Shown: positions 50,435-59,861, counted from the first letter of the stretch. The stretch is DNA of 64,000 nt from Sinorhizobium psoraleae (GCF_013283645.1 NZ_JABEKV010000003.1:620001-684000), one strand, 5' to 3'. Notes: generated by a model not told the origin, from the sequence alone. A program made the numbers and translations.

Positions 50435-51106
50435 TCATTCGGCCGCTGCCGCTGGGGCGGTTATGGCCTGCACCACCGCTGCGGCCAAACGCTTGGACGA
50501 GGCGATGGCATCACTCATGGATTGCTTGTGCCGGGTATCGCCGAATTCCTGGTACTCGACGCGGACGACATGCATATCCGAAACACCGAGATAGTGTTTC
50601 ACTGTTCTCAGGTGCGGGATGAGCTGATCCATATCGCCCCGAACGCCTGCCGGGTCGAACCCAAACTCACCTGAAGAACTCAGCACTACCATCTGCTTCC
50701 CGGACATGATCGGCCGGAGCGGGAAGTCGCCGCGACCGAGGTCGAAGGAGAAGGTCCGGCCGATGCGGACCACATTGTCGACCCAGGCCTTCAGGGCGGA
50801 GGGCATGCCGTAGTTGTACATCGGAACGTTGACGACCAGAACGTCGGCCGCGGCGAGCTCGTCGATAAGGTCATCGGAGGCGGCAAGGATCTGATGCTGC
50901 TCCGGCGTGCGCGCCTCGACCGGGGCAAAGGCAGCGGCGATCCACGGCTCCGTGATATGGGCTGGCGGTTGTTCGGCCAGATCGCGAATGATCCACACAT
51001 CGTCGGGACGATGCATTCTCCATTCCCGTTCGAATGTATCGCCCAGGGTGCGGGTGAGAGACCGAGAGCGACGGGCGCTTGCATCGAGGCGCAGAAGGGT
51101 TTTCAT
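50435..51106 (-). CDS. azoR: FMN-dependent NADH-azoreductase (AzoR-like)
   Basis: The 223-residue flavodoxin-like protein has the AzoR features RLDASARRSRSLTRTLG (phosphate loop), VVNVPMYNYGMPSALKAWVDNVVRIGRTF and VVLSSSGEFGFD. It reduces quinones and azo compounds with NADH in the cytoplasm. The frame opens at 51184, but the ATG at 51106 preceded by AAGGGAATA matches the family start. It is divergent from a LysR regulator across a 101-bp gap, which probably controls it. Confidence 0.9.
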   Translation of the reverse strand: MKTLLRLDASARRSRSLTRTLGDTFEREWRMHRPDDVWIIRDLAEQPPAHITEPWIAAAFAPVEARTPEQHQILAASDDLIDELAAADVLVVNVPMYNYGMPSALKAWVDNVVRIGRTFSFDLGRGDFPLRPIMSGKQMVVLSSSGEFGFDPAGVRGDMDQLIPHLRTVKHYLGVSDMHVVRVEYQEFGDTRHKQSMSDAIASSKRLAAAVVQAITAPAAAAE

Positions 51107-51207
51107 CGAGTTATTCCCTTGGTGAATTTTTCTCGTGCAATATGCGGCTTCCAAGGCAATGTTTAAAACGAGAAATCCACCCATTCGAATGAAGGAAACT
51201 CATCTCA

Positions 51208-52077
51208 GTGCGAGCTTCTCTCTCTGCAATTCGGGTCTTCGAGGCCGCAGCCCGGCTTGGCAGTTTCAAGGACGCTGCGGGCGAGCTTGGCTTGACATCC
51301 ACTGCCGTGTCTCACCGGGTTCGCGGCCTTGAGGGTGATCTGGGCGTCGACCTGTTCCGGCGCTCGCACAGGAAAGTCGAGCTGACGCAGGCAGGCGCGG
51401 AACTTCTGGAAGCCGCCCGCGCCGCCGTATCGCTGCTCGAAAACGCGATTGACCGGATCAGCAGCGAAACGCGCAGCGTGACATTGACGACAACGCCAGC
51501 CTTTGCAGCTCTGTGGTTAGCGCCCCGGATTTCCGAGTTTCAGGCGCAGTTTCCAAACCTGTCGCTGCGGACCGAGGCCAGCCACACGTCAATCGATCTT
51601 GAGCGAACGCGAGGCATAGATGCGGCCGTAAGGTATTCGCTCAGCACTTCTAGTGAAGGCCAACTCCTGGTGCGCGAGGGGTTCAAGGCCTTCGCGTCGC
51701 CCGGAACCTTTGCGCGCCAGGCCGAGACCCGGAGCGTGGCAGTCCTCTCGTATCGCTGGCGATCTCGCGGTCTGGAGAACCTTGCGCTCGATCCATGGGA
51801 AACGGCTCTGGGGCAACACGGATCCCTCAAGGTCATTTCCTATGACGACGAGCATCATGCAGCCCTCGCCGCTGTCTCGGGCAAGGGGATCGTCGTCCTC
51901 AGCGACGTGCTTGCGCAGCACCTGGTCTCTAGTGCGCTCCTTGAAGACGTCCTGCCTGACGTCTCGATTCCCGGCCATTGCTACCGTATCATGGTGCCAA
52001 ACCGGACACGGGCTGACCGCGACACACGACAAGTTCTCGAGTGGTTGCAGGATGAAATGCGCAGCTTGAGAACATGA
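51208..52077 (+). CDS. LysR-family transcriptional regulator (GcvA-like)
   Basis: The 289-residue protein has the LysR winged helix (LSAIRVFEAAARLGSFKDAAGELGLTSTAVSHRVRGLEGDLGVDLFRR) and an effector domain (FPNLSLRTEASHTSIDLERTRGIDAAVRY) of the GcvA/AmpR type. It starts with GTG at 51208, AAGGA 11 nt upstream. It is divergent from the azoreductase gene and is its likely regulator, responding to a quinone or electrophile by analogy with similar pairs. Confidence 0.9.
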   Translation: MRASLSAIRVFEAAARLGSFKDAAGELGLTSTAVSHRVRGLEGDLGVDLFRRSHRKVELTQAGAELLEAARAAVSLLENAIDRISSETRSVTLTTTPAFAALWLAPRISEFQAQFPNLSLRTEASHTSIDLERTRGIDAAVRYSLSTSSEGQLLVREGFKAFASPGTFARQAETRSVAVLSYRWRSRGLENLALDPWETALGQHGSLKVISYDDEHHAALAAVSGKGIVVLSDVLAQHLVSSALLEDVLPDVSIPGHCYRIMVPNRTRADRDTRQVLEWLQDEMRSLRT

Positions 52078-52137
52078 TGCATGAGCAATCGGCTTTTGGC
52101 AGAGGCACGCGAAAATGCGGTGACGTCCGGCCGCTCG

Positions 52138-52932
52138 TCACGGAATGTGATACTGCTGGAACACCTGGAGGAAAAGCTCGCGTTCGGTTGTGATGTCGAG
52201 CTTCTCGTAGATCCTGGCGCGATGGTTCTTCACCGTGCCCGCCGCAATGCCGAGCTTGGTGGCGATAGTCGCGTTCGGGTGGCCTTTGAGGATCAAGTCG
52301 ACGAGTTCACGCTCGCGTGTGGAAAGCTCCGGCCACAGGGCGGCTGACGCCTGCGAGGCATTGACCGGTGCTGCCCCCGGCACGGCGGGCACATCGGTGC
52401 GCCGGAAATCGGGCGCCTGTGCGCGCGTGTCGAGTTCATGCAGCGCGGCGAAGACCGCAAAGCGGTTGCGAAGCGTCTCGATCTCGTCGTCGCGATACAT
52501 TTTCGTCGAGCGGTCGAGGAAGATGCCAAGGCACCAGTCCTCGCCGTCCTCGAGCAGGACGCCAACCTCGTCGCAGATTTCCGATTGCGCCAGGAACTCC
52601 GCGATATAGCGGCCGCGTTTGGCGTCGTCGTCCGCAAGGCTATTCAGCGGGACGATCCCAGGTCGCCGCTCACGCCGCCAATAAGCATAAAACGGGTCAA
52701 AGACGTAATAGGTGTCGAGATAGCGGCCGGCCATTTCGTCTGAATAGCGGCGATGTTTGATAAATTCTGGCTTGCGGGTGACGGAGTAGCGCACGACCGT
52801 CACCAAATCCTGCGGCACGGACGATCCGATCATGTCGATCAATCGATCGACGTGGCTGTCTGTGCCCGTCGCAGCGATCGCATCGGCCAAGGTTTTCCAG
52901 AATCCATTGCTGTTCATGTCGTCGTCTAGCAC
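52138..52932 (-). CDS. LuxR-family transcriptional regulator
   Basis: The 264-residue protein has a C-terminal LuxR helix-turn-helix (LSTRERELVDLILKGHPNATIATKLGIAAGTVKNHRARIYEKL) and an N-terminal sensor-like domain of about 170 residues (ILEAYYVFDPFYAYW-type segment YLDTYYVFDPFYAYWRRERRPG). I see no receiver domain. It lacks several residues known for acyl-homoserine-lactone binding and may bind another ligand. The start may be GTG at 52932, after GGGGGA, or ATG at 52917. It is divergent from the carboxylase operon and probably its activator. Confidence 0.85.
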   Translation of the reverse strand: MLDDDMNSNGFWKTLADAIAATGTDSHVDRLIDMIGSSVPQDLVTVVRYSVTRKPEFIKHRRYSDEMAGRYLDTYYVFDPFYAYWRRERRPGIVPLNSLADDDAKRGRYIAEFLAQSEICDEVGVLLEDGEDWCLGIFLDRSTKMYRDDEIETLRNRFAVFAALHELDTRAQAPDFRRTDVPAVPGAAPVNASQASAALWPELSTRERELVDLILKGHPNATIATKLGIAAGTVKNHRARIYEKLDITTERELFLQVFQQYHIP

Positions 52933-52962
52933 CCTTCCCCCTGCCGGTCATTGTGCCTTTTG

Positions 52963-52995
52963 GCCTATTTCCTGCCTCCCAAACCGCCAATAGGC
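52963..52995. promoter_or_regulatory. Inverted repeat between luxR-type and carboxylase genes
   Basis: GCCTATT (52963-52969) and AATAGGC (52989-52995) form a perfect 7-bp inverted repeat with 26 bp between arm centres. CTGCCTCC also occurs twice, 23 bp apart (52972-52979 and 52995-53002). The whole divergent spacer is only 82 bp, so the repeat must overlap promoter elements. It is a plausible binding site for the LuxR-type regulator. Confidence 0.5.
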
Positions 52996-53014
52996 TGCCT
53001 CCATCATCAGAGCC

Positions 53015-55159
53015 ATGGAGGGTGAAGCCTTGGAAAACCCAATCGTGATCGGCATTGACGCGGGCGGCACGATGACCGACACCATCCTTGTCGATCAGCA
53101 CGGACACTTCAAGATCGGCAAGGCCGCCACCACCCCGAGAAACGAGGCTGAAGGCTTCATCGCCTCCTCCCAGGACGCAGCGGATGCTTGGGGCATCTCG
53201 CTTGAAAGCCTGTTTTCGGGCCTCGACGTGGTGCTTTATTCGGGCACCGGCATGCTCAACACGCTTCTGTCGCGCACCGGCCGCAAGCTCGGCCTCATCA
53301 CTACAAAGGGCATGGAGGACATGGTGCTGATGGGCCGCGGCCTGCAGGCCTGGGCCGACTATTCCTATGCCGACAGGCTGCATGCCGTCACCCATGCCCA
53401 TCCTGATCCACTCGTGCCGCGCCGCCGCACTCATGGCGTGACCGAGCGCATCGACCATTTCGGGGATATCATCCTGCCGCTTTACGAGCAGGAGGTGATC
53501 GCGGCGGCCCGTGCACTGATCCGCGACAAGGTCGACGCGATCTGCATCATGACGATCTTCTCCCACGTCAATCCGGTGCATGAGAAGCGCATCGCCGAAA
53601 TCTGCCGCGAGGTGATCGAGGCCGCCGGCGTCGAGATCGGCGTCTATACCAGCCATGAGGTGCGTCCTGTGATCCGGGAACAATCGAGGCTGAACTCTGT
53701 GCTGATCGAGGCCTATGCGACCTCACGGGGGCGCCGGCAGCTCAAGGGCATCGAGGAGGCTTCTCAAAAATACGGCTTCAAATATGGCGTGCAGACACTG
53801 CTCTCCTTCGGCGGGCTCACCTCGATCAACCATCCGCGCCTGCACGAGACGATGATCTCCGGCCCGATCGGCGGCATTCTCGGCGCGGCCTATGTCGGCA
53901 AGCTGATCGGCAACGACTCGCTCATCTGCTCGGACATGGGCGGCACGTCCTTCGACATGGGCGTCATTTCGCGCGGCCAGACCCGCATCGAAAACGAGCC
54001 GCTGATGGACCGCTTCAAGCTGAACGTGCCGACGCTCCATCTCGACACGATCGGCGCGGGCGCGGGGATGATCCTGAAGGTCGATCCGCTGACGAAGAAG
54101 GTTTCGCTCGGGCCGGAAAGCGCCGGTTCCGATCCCGGTCCGATCTGCTTTGCCAAGGGCGGCACCGAGCCGACAATCGCCGATTGCGATGCGATTCTCG
54201 GCCGGCTGAACCCTCATTACTTCCTCGGCGGCAAGGTGGTGCTTCAGGTCGAGAAGGCGCGTGCGGCGTTCAAGGAAAAATGCGCCGACGTGCTCGGCGT
54301 CGGCGTCGAGGAAGCGGCCGAGGGCATGATCGACATGCTGGAGCAGGACGCCAACAACGCGCTGCGTCGCGTCATCTCGGGCCAGGGCATCCACCCGTCG
54401 GAATTCACCCTGCTTTCCTATGGCGGTTCGGGGCCGCTGCATCTTGCCGGCTGCTCGCGGGGCATCGGCTTCAAGGATATCATCACGTTCCAGTTCGCTG
54501 CCGCCTTCTCCGCCTTCGGCTGTACGACGGCCGACTATATGCGCCGCCATTCGGTCTCGACTCAGATCGATATCGGCGCCCGTGCCTCCGAGGGTCAGCT
54601 GGTTGCTGCCGGCGCGCAGGTGACGGGGGTGTGGCGTGACCTCGAAAAGGCCGCGGTCGACGAAATGCTCGTCGACGGCCACGCGCGGGAGAAGATCAGG
54701 ACTGTTCCCTTCTTCATGGCCCGCTATACCGGTCAATTGGAGGACGTAGAGGTTATCGCGCCGCTGTCGTCCATCGAGACGGCCGACGACATGCGGACCG
54801 TGCTGGCGCAGTTCGAAGAAGTCTACGCCAAAGCCAATCATCGCGTATCGCGATATGGCGAGGCGGGCTTTTCGTTGATGGAACTAGGCGTCATTGCCAC
54901 GGCCGACAAGATCAAGCCGGTGCTCGTCAAGCGGCCGCTCGGAACCTCCAATCCGCAATCGGCTCACAAGGGCGTTCGCGAGGCCTATATCGGCGGCCGC
55001 TGGCACAAGGCCAACCTCTACGAGATGGATCTGCTTCAGCCCGGACACGAGGTGATCGGCCCGGCGATCATCGAGCACCCGGCAACGACCCTCGTCGTGC
55101 ATCCCGACGATCGCGTCTTCGTCGATGAATGGACGCTGCTTCACTACAACCACGCCTGA
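53015..55159 (+). CDS. acxA: Acetone carboxylase-like beta subunit (hydantoinase A/ATP-binding)
   Basis: The 714-residue protein matches the beta subunit of acetone carboxylase (about 717 residues). It has an ASKHA ATP-binding fold with IGIDAGGTMTDTILVD at the start and SDMGGTSFDMGV near residue 310, plus the GAGAGMILKVD and GPESAGSDPGP segments. It would activate the ketone or bicarbonate with ATP. A TTG at 53030 with GGAGG 8 nt before it is an alternative start (MENPIVIG). The three subunits follow in order beta, alpha, gamma. The natural ketone is not certain. Confidence 0.85.
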   Translation: MEGEALENPIVIGIDAGGTMTDTILVDQHGHFKIGKAATTPRNEAEGFIASSQDAADAWGISLESLFSGLDVVLYSGTGMLNTLLSRTGRKLGLITTKGMEDMVLMGRGLQAWADYSYADRLHAVTHAHPDPLVPRRRTHGVTERIDHFGDIILPLYEQEVIAAARALIRDKVDAICIMTIFSHVNPVHEKRIAEICREVIEAAGVEIGVYTSHEVRPVIREQSRLNSVLIEAYATSRGRRQLKGIEEASQKYGFKYGVQTLLSFGGLTSINHPRLHETMISGPIGGILGAAYVGKLIGNDSLICSDMGGTSFDMGVISRGQTRIENEPLMDRFKLNVPTLHLDTIGAGAGMILKVDPLTKKVSLGPESAGSDPGPICFAKGGTEPTIADCDAILGRLNPHYFLGGKVVLQVEKARAAFKEKCADVLGVGVEEAAEGMIDMLEQDANNALRRVISGQGIHPSEFTLLSYGGSGPLHLAGCSRGIGFKDIITFQFAAAFSAFGCTTADYMRRHSVSTQIDIGARASEGQLVAAGAQVTGVWRDLEKAAVDEMLVDGHAREKIRTVPFFMARYTGQLEDVEVIAPLSSIETADDMRTVLAQFEEVYAKANHRVSRYGEAGFSLMELGVIATADKIKPVLVKRPLGTSNPQSAHKGVREAYIGGRWHKANLYEMDLLQPGHEVIGPAIIEHPATTLVVHPDDRVFVDEWTLLHYNHA

Positions 55160-55169
55160 GCTGGAGGTT

Positions 55170-57368
55170 ATGACTATGCTGGACAGAACGGCAAATTCCC
55201 TGCAGCAGCGGCTGCTCGAGTCGGAGCGGCTGATGGACGAGACCGGCTGCTATGACGGCATTACCGAACTTCGGCTGCGCAAAGAGGACCCGCTGAAGTT
55301 CGAGACGCTGCACACCAAGCTGCGCGCCTATTGCGTCTCTGCTCGTGAAATGGCCCGGCGCATCTCCGCCTCGCCGGGCGTCCGCGAGGTGGGCGAAATG
55401 GTGGTGGCGATCTACACGCCCGAAGGCGACGCGATCGCACTTTCGAACGGCATCATGGTGCATGTGCATACGATGAGCCGTTTCATCAAATGGATGATCA
55501 GGAACGGGTACGAGCAGAATCCCGGCATCCGCGACGGCGACATCTTCGCCAACAACGATGCCTTCATCGGCACCGTGCAGGTGCCCGACGTCATGGATGT
55601 CGTGCCGATCTTCTTCGAGGGCACGCTGGTCGGCTGGGCGGGTGCGGTCTGCCATGAGCTAGAGGCCGGCGGCATCACGCCCGGCGGCGATGTTTGCCTT
55701 GCGCAGGAACGCTTCACCGAAGGCTTGTTCGTGTGTGCCGAAAAGATCGGCGAGAACGACGAGATCCGCCGCGATTACGTCATCCGCTGCGAGCGCAACT
55801 TGCGCATGCCGATCTATTGGGTCCTGGACGAGAAGGCCAAGGTCGCGGCCTGCATCGACATGCGCGAGAGCGTAAAGCAGCTCATCGGCGAGATTGGTCT
55901 CGGCTATTGGCAGCAGCTTTCCAAGGAATATATCGAGGAGGGCCGGAGAGCCCAGCTTGCCCGCACACGGCAGCTCACCGTGCCTGGCATCTACCGCGGC
56001 CACACGTTCTACGGCCATGTCACTGAAGGCAAGCCCGGCTTCCAGCCGCTCGCCGATCCGAACTGGCTCTACAACATCCCGATCGAGATGGAGATCACCA
56101 GCGAGGGCAAGATCCGGCTGGATTTCGACGGTACTCAGCCATGGGGTTATCACTCGATGAACTGCACGCCGGCCGGCATGGACGGCGGCATGTTCGTGAC
56201 GCTCACCCAGCACATGAATTTCGAGGGGCTGGTCAATGACGGCGCCTGGATGGCAACCGAAATCAACATCCCGCACGGCACGTGGACCAATCCGGACAAC
56301 GAAATGGCGGCGACCGCCACTTCCTGGGCATTGCTGCTGCCGGCCTACGGCGTTTTCCAGCGACTGCTGTCGCGCGGCTTCATCGCCCGGGGCTTCGTCG
56401 AGGAAGCCTTTGTCGGTCAGGTCAACTCGCCGATGATCGAGATGGGTGGCACCAGCCAATATGGCACCGGATTCGGCATGGCGCATTTCGAATGCGCCGC
56501 CGCTGGCTCAGGAGCGCTGGCGATCAAGGACGGTCTCGACACGGCCTATGTCGGCTGGAATCCGGAGTCCGACATGGGCAATATCGAGATCTGGGAACAG
56601 AATATGCCGATGGTCTATATCGGCCGGTCGATCGTGCCGAACTCCGGCGGGGCCGGCAAATATCGCGGCGGTTGTGCCTTCATCTCAACCTGGCTCATCA
56701 ACAAGACCGATCACCTTCGTCTCGTGACGTCGGAGCATTCCTCGCGCGTGTTCGACAATGGCGGCATGTGCGGCGGCTATCCGGCGCCGACCTGCGAGAA
56801 GCATCATGCTGTCAGGAACTCGGACATCTTCGAGCGAGCCGAACGCCGCGAGCCGCTCGCGCATGCGCCCGGTACCGATCCGCTGGTCTCTGATTTCGAG
56901 CGCACCTACAAAGGCGAGCAGGTGTGGGAGGAGGGGCCCTATATCACCCGTCCGCACAAGGCCGGCGACATCTTCAGCCATGCCTATAATGGCGGCGGCG
57001 GTTTCGGCGATGTGCTCGAGCGAGATCCGATCAAGACCGCATGGGACGTCGAAAACGGCTTCCTCACGCGCGAAGCAGCCGAGAAGGTGTTCGGCATCAT
57101 CCTCAAGGACGACGCGGATGGCTATCCGCAGGCCGATATCGACGCGACCGTCGCTCGCCGCGCCGAAATGCGCGAGGAGCGGCTGAAAGGAGCCGTTCCG
57201 GTCTCCGAGTGGATCGCCAAGGAAAGCGAGCGCGTCAGGACGTCCGATTTCGCAGCCGAAGTCGCAAAGATGTACCGCGGCGCGATGAAGCTCTCGCCGC
57301 GCTTTGCCAAGGATTTCAAAGAATTCTGGGGCCTCGCCTCCGATTTCGCCATTGCTGGGGAGAAATGA
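55170..57368 (+). CDS. acxB: Acetone carboxylase-like alpha subunit (hydantoinase B)
   Basis: The 732-residue protein matches the alpha subunit of acetone carboxylase (about 776 residues): SNGIMVHVHTMSRFIKWMI, IRDGDIFANNDAFIGTVQVPDV, GAVCHELEAGG, MNCTPAGMDGGMFVTLTQ, NSGGAGKYRGG. In acetone carboxylase the NNDC.IGNVHPCD-type segment supplies metal ligands His and Asp; here the His position reads Gln137 while Asp140 and the later His162 remain. GGAGG precedes ATGs at 55170 and 55176. The substitution and slightly shorter length suggest a divergent member, perhaps with another ketone substrate. The comparison to the family is from memory. Confidence 0.82.
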   Translation: MTMLDRTANSLQQRLLESERLMDETGCYDGITELRLRKEDPLKFETLHTKLRAYCVSAREMARRISASPGVREVGEMVVAIYTPEGDAIALSNGIMVHVHTMSRFIKWMIRNGYEQNPGIRDGDIFANNDAFIGTVQVPDVMDVVPIFFEGTLVGWAGAVCHELEAGGITPGGDVCLAQERFTEGLFVCAEKIGENDEIRRDYVIRCERNLRMPIYWVLDEKAKVAACIDMRESVKQLIGEIGLGYWQQLSKEYIEEGRRAQLARTRQLTVPGIYRGHTFYGHVTEGKPGFQPLADPNWLYNIPIEMEITSEGKIRLDFDGTQPWGYHSMNCTPAGMDGGMFVTLTQHMNFEGLVNDGAWMATEINIPHGTWTNPDNEMAATATSWALLLPAYGVFQRLLSRGFIARGFVEEAFVGQVNSPMIEMGGTSQYGTGFGMAHFECAAAGSGALAIKDGLDTAYVGWNPESDMGNIEIWEQNMPMVYIGRSIVPNSGGAGKYRGGCAFISTWLINKTDHLRLVTSEHSSRVFDNGGMCGGYPAPTCEKHHAVRNSDIFERAERREPLAHAPGTDPLVSDFERTYKGEQVWEEGPYITRPHKAGDIFSHAYNGGGGFGDVLERDPIKTAWDVENGFLTREAAEKVFGIILKDDADGYPQADIDATVARRAEMREERLKGAVPVSEWIAKESERVRTSDFAAEVAKMYRGAMKLSPRFAKDFKEFWGLASDFAIAGEK

Positions 57369-57371
57369 GCC

Positions 57372-57869
57372 ATGACCGGATATTCGAAGGAAGTCATCAA
57401 CGACCTCGTCAACGGCACACTACCCTGGCCGCAGACGCGGCGGATCATGAGCGCCTATAAGGACGACGATCGTTTTTTCAAGTATCTCGCAGTGTTGCAG
57501 GATCGCGTTTCGTGGAGCGATCCGATCCTGCTGCCGGTCAGCGACCACCTCTTCATCTGCGATAGCGCCGAGGGCCGGATCACCCGCTGCGAATGCGGGC
57601 ATTCCTTCGGAGATTACCGCAAGAACTGGAAGCTCAAGGCGCTGATCAACGTCCGCAACACCGAGGAAAGCCTGCGCGAAATCTACCCGAACAGCGATAT
57701 TCCCGATCCGAGCTGGATGGAGATCCGCGAATTCTTCTGCCCGAACTGCGCGCATCTGCACGAGGTGGAAGCGGCAGCACCGGGCTATCCGATCGTGCAT
57801 GATTTCGAACCGGATCTCGAAGGCTTCTATCGAGACTGGCTCGGCAAGCCGTTGAAGGAGGTGGCATGA
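57372..57869 (+). CDS. acxC: Acetone carboxylase-like gamma subunit
   Basis: The 165-residue protein matches the small gamma subunit (about 168 residues). It starts with a helical part (EVINDLVNGTLPWPQTRRIMSAYKDDDRFFKYLAVLQ) and has a zinc-ribbon-like set of cysteines (RCECGHSF and FFCPNCAHLHEVE), followed by an acidic C-terminal region. It completes the carboxylase complex. It begins 3 bp after the alpha subunit and overlaps the next gene by ATGA. Confidence 0.87.
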   Translation: MTGYSKEVINDLVNGTLPWPQTRRIMSAYKDDDRFFKYLAVLQDRVSWSDPILLPVSDHLFICDSAEGRITRCECGHSFGDYRKNWKLKALINVRNTEESLREIYPNSDIPDPSWMEIREFFCPNCAHLHEVEAAAPGYPIVHDFEPDLEGFYRDWLGKPLKEVA

Positions 57870-58696
57870 CAGGCAAGCTCAAGGGCCGCAGCGCGGTCAT
57901 TACCGGCGGGTTGACGGGCCAGGGGCTGGCGATCGCGCAAGCGCTCGCCGCCGAGGGTGCCAATGTCGCTGTTGGCTCGTTTGTCCACGAAGCGGCCGGC
58001 CGACAGGGCGACGCGGCGGCTTATCCTGATCCGCAGGAGATCGTCGAGGTCCGGGAGCGGCTCGCCGCTTCCGGAACGGCAGTTTACGCAGGCCATCTCG
58101 ATGTCCGCGACAGCGGCGCGATCGACGATTTCGTGCGTGCGGCGGAAGAGGTCTGCGGTCCCGCCGACATTCTCGTCAACGCCGCCGGCACGACGGCCGA
58201 GCAGCCGGTCTCAGGCCATTCGGACGAACTCTGGCTGAAGATCATCGACACCAACCTCAACGGCGCGTTTCGCATGATGCGAAAGCTGCTGCCGCAGATG
58301 ATCGAGCGCAAGTGGGGTCGGATCATCAACATAGGCTCGACGGCTGCGACCGTTGGCTGGAAGGATAATCCCGCCTATTGCGCCTCGAAATCGGGGCTTC
58401 TCGGCCTCACGCGCTGCGTGGCGCTCGAAGGAGCACCGCACGGGGTCACCTGCGTGATGATCAGTCCGACCTGGGTGGAAACGGAACTGATGCGCCGCAA
58501 CGTGCAACAGGTCGTCGAACGAGAGGGCAAAGGGCGGACGATGGAGGAGGCGATGGCGGACATTGCCGCGCAAAATCCGCAAAACCGCATCATCCAGCCC
58601 GACGAGATCGCCGCCCTTGCCGCCTTTCTGTGTGGCGAGGGAGCACGGGGCATCACCATGGAGAACATTCAAGTCACGGGCGGCGCACTTTGGTGA
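57866..58696 (+). CDS. Short-chain dehydrogenase/reductase in the carboxylase operon
   Basis: The 276-residue SDR has the cofactor motif TGGLTGQG, NAAG, a Ser in INIGSTAATVG and the YCASK pair (Tyr-x3-Lys). It ends NIQVTGGALW. Translationally coupled to the gamma subunit (ATGA), it is likely to work in the same pathway, for example oxidising a secondary alcohol to the ketone or reducing the beta-keto product. The extra loop near SFVHEAAGRQGDAAAYPDPQ is longer than usual for this family. Confidence 0.88.
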   Translation: MTGKLKGRSAVITGGLTGQGLAIAQALAAEGANVAVGSFVHEAAGRQGDAAAYPDPQEIVEVRERLAASGTAVYAGHLDVRDSGAIDDFVRAAEEVCGPADILVNAAGTTAEQPVSGHSDELWLKIIDTNLNGAFRMMRKLLPQMIERKWGRIINIGSTAATVGWKDNPAYCASKSGLLGLTRCVALEGAPHGVTCVMISPTWVETELMRRNVQQVVEREGKGRTMEEAMADIAAQNPQNRIIQPDEIAALAAFLCGEGARGITMENIQVTGGALW

Positions 58697-58763
58697 GCCG
58701 CCTTTTCGGTCTTTTGACGTGAGTTTCGCAGTGCACACAAACCTAAAAACAGGGAACAGGACA

Positions 58764-59702
58764 ATGCTGAAACATATTGCTGCAATGACCACAGGACTGC
58801 TTTTGACGATGGGCGCCGCTTTCGCTGGCGAGCCCGATAGCTGCAAGGCCGTACGTTTCTCCGATGTCGGCTGGACGGACATCACCGCGACGACCGCCGC
58901 CGCCTCGGCAATTCTCGAAGCGCTCGGTTATCAGCCGGAGAGCAAGCTCTTGTCGATACCTGTCACCTACACCAGCATGAAGAACAGGGATATCGACGTC
59001 TATCTCGGCGACTGGCAACCGAGCATGGAAGCCGATCGCAAGCCGTTCCTCGAGGACAAATCGATCGAGGTCATCGGCCCGAACCTCACAGGTGCCAAAT
59101 ACACCTTCGCCGTGCCGAAATACGTCGCCGACGCAGGCGTCAAGGATTTTTCAGATCTCCAGAAATTCGCCCACAGGTTCGGCCACAAGATCTATGGCAT
59201 CGAGCCCGGTAACAACGGTAACCGAATGATCCTCGACATGATCAACAAGGGTGATTTCGGCCTCAAGGACTGGGAACTCGTCGAGTCATCCGAGCAAGGC
59301 ATGCTTGCCGAGGTCGAAAGGGCGATCAAGGCCAACCAGTGGGTCGTCTTTCTCGGATGGGCGCCGCATCCGATGAACACGCGGTACAAGATCGATTATC
59401 TTGCGGGCGGCGATGCCTATTTCGGACCGAACTACGGCGGCGCCGAGGTCTATACCAACATTCGCGCGGGTTACGCCGCCGAGTGCCCGAACGTTGCGAA
59501 ATTCGTCACCAATCTTCGCTTCACATTGGATATGGAAAACGAGATCATGAACGGCATCCTGAACGACGGCAAGGATCCGAAGGCGGCCGCAACCGACTGG
59601 CTGAAGGCCAATCCAAGCGTGATCGAACCGTGGCTGGAAGGCGTGACGACGTTGGATGGCAAGCCGGCGCTCGACGCGATCAACAGCGCATTCAAGGGTT
59701 GA
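58764..59702 (+). CDS. ChoX-like choline/quaternary amine-binding periplasmic protein
   Basis: The 312-residue protein has a signal peptide (MLKHIAAMTTGLLLTMGAAFA) and strong resemblance to the choline-binding protein ChoX: SDVGWTDITATTAA, YLGDWQPSMEAD, GAKYTFAV and VFLGWAPHPMN, which hold the Trp, Asp and Tyr residues forming the aromatic cage in ChoX. It may bind choline, betaine or another quaternary amine. The frame is open from 58563; the ATG at 58764 with ACAGG upstream is the family-like start. No permease or ATPase gene lies beside it, which is unusual. Confidence 0.88.
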   Translation: MLKHIAAMTTGLLLTMGAAFAGEPDSCKAVRFSDVGWTDITATTAAASAILEALGYQPESKLLSIPVTYTSMKNRDIDVYLGDWQPSMEADRKPFLEDKSIEVIGPNLTGAKYTFAVPKYVADAGVKDFSDLQKFAHRFGHKIYGIEPGNNGNRMILDMINKGDFGLKDWELVESSEQGMLAEVERAIKANQWVVFLGWAPHPMNTRYKIDYLAGGDAYFGPNYGGAEVYTNIRAGYAAECPNVAKFVTNLRFTLDMENEIMNGILNDGKDPKAAATDWLKANPSVIEPWLEGVTTLDGKPALDAINSAFKG

Positions 59703-59861
59703 AAATCTGCGCGAGCTCGCAACTTTCTCCGCAGCTGTTTCGCCGCGGCGCGTCCGGTTTTGCTGGCGGTAACCAACACAGAACCCTCGGTTGCGCCGTG
59801 AGCACCCGATCGCAGTCCCGAATGATACTGCCCTCTTCGGCAGGCGAGGGCAGGAAGCAGG

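Noticed and set aside
52961..52976. Sigma-54-like promoter TGGC-N8-CTGC before the carboxylase operon
   Set aside because: Spacing GG-N10-GC fits, but the consensus match is partial, and the neighbouring regulator is LuxR-type without an AAA+ domain, so sigma-54 control is not supported.
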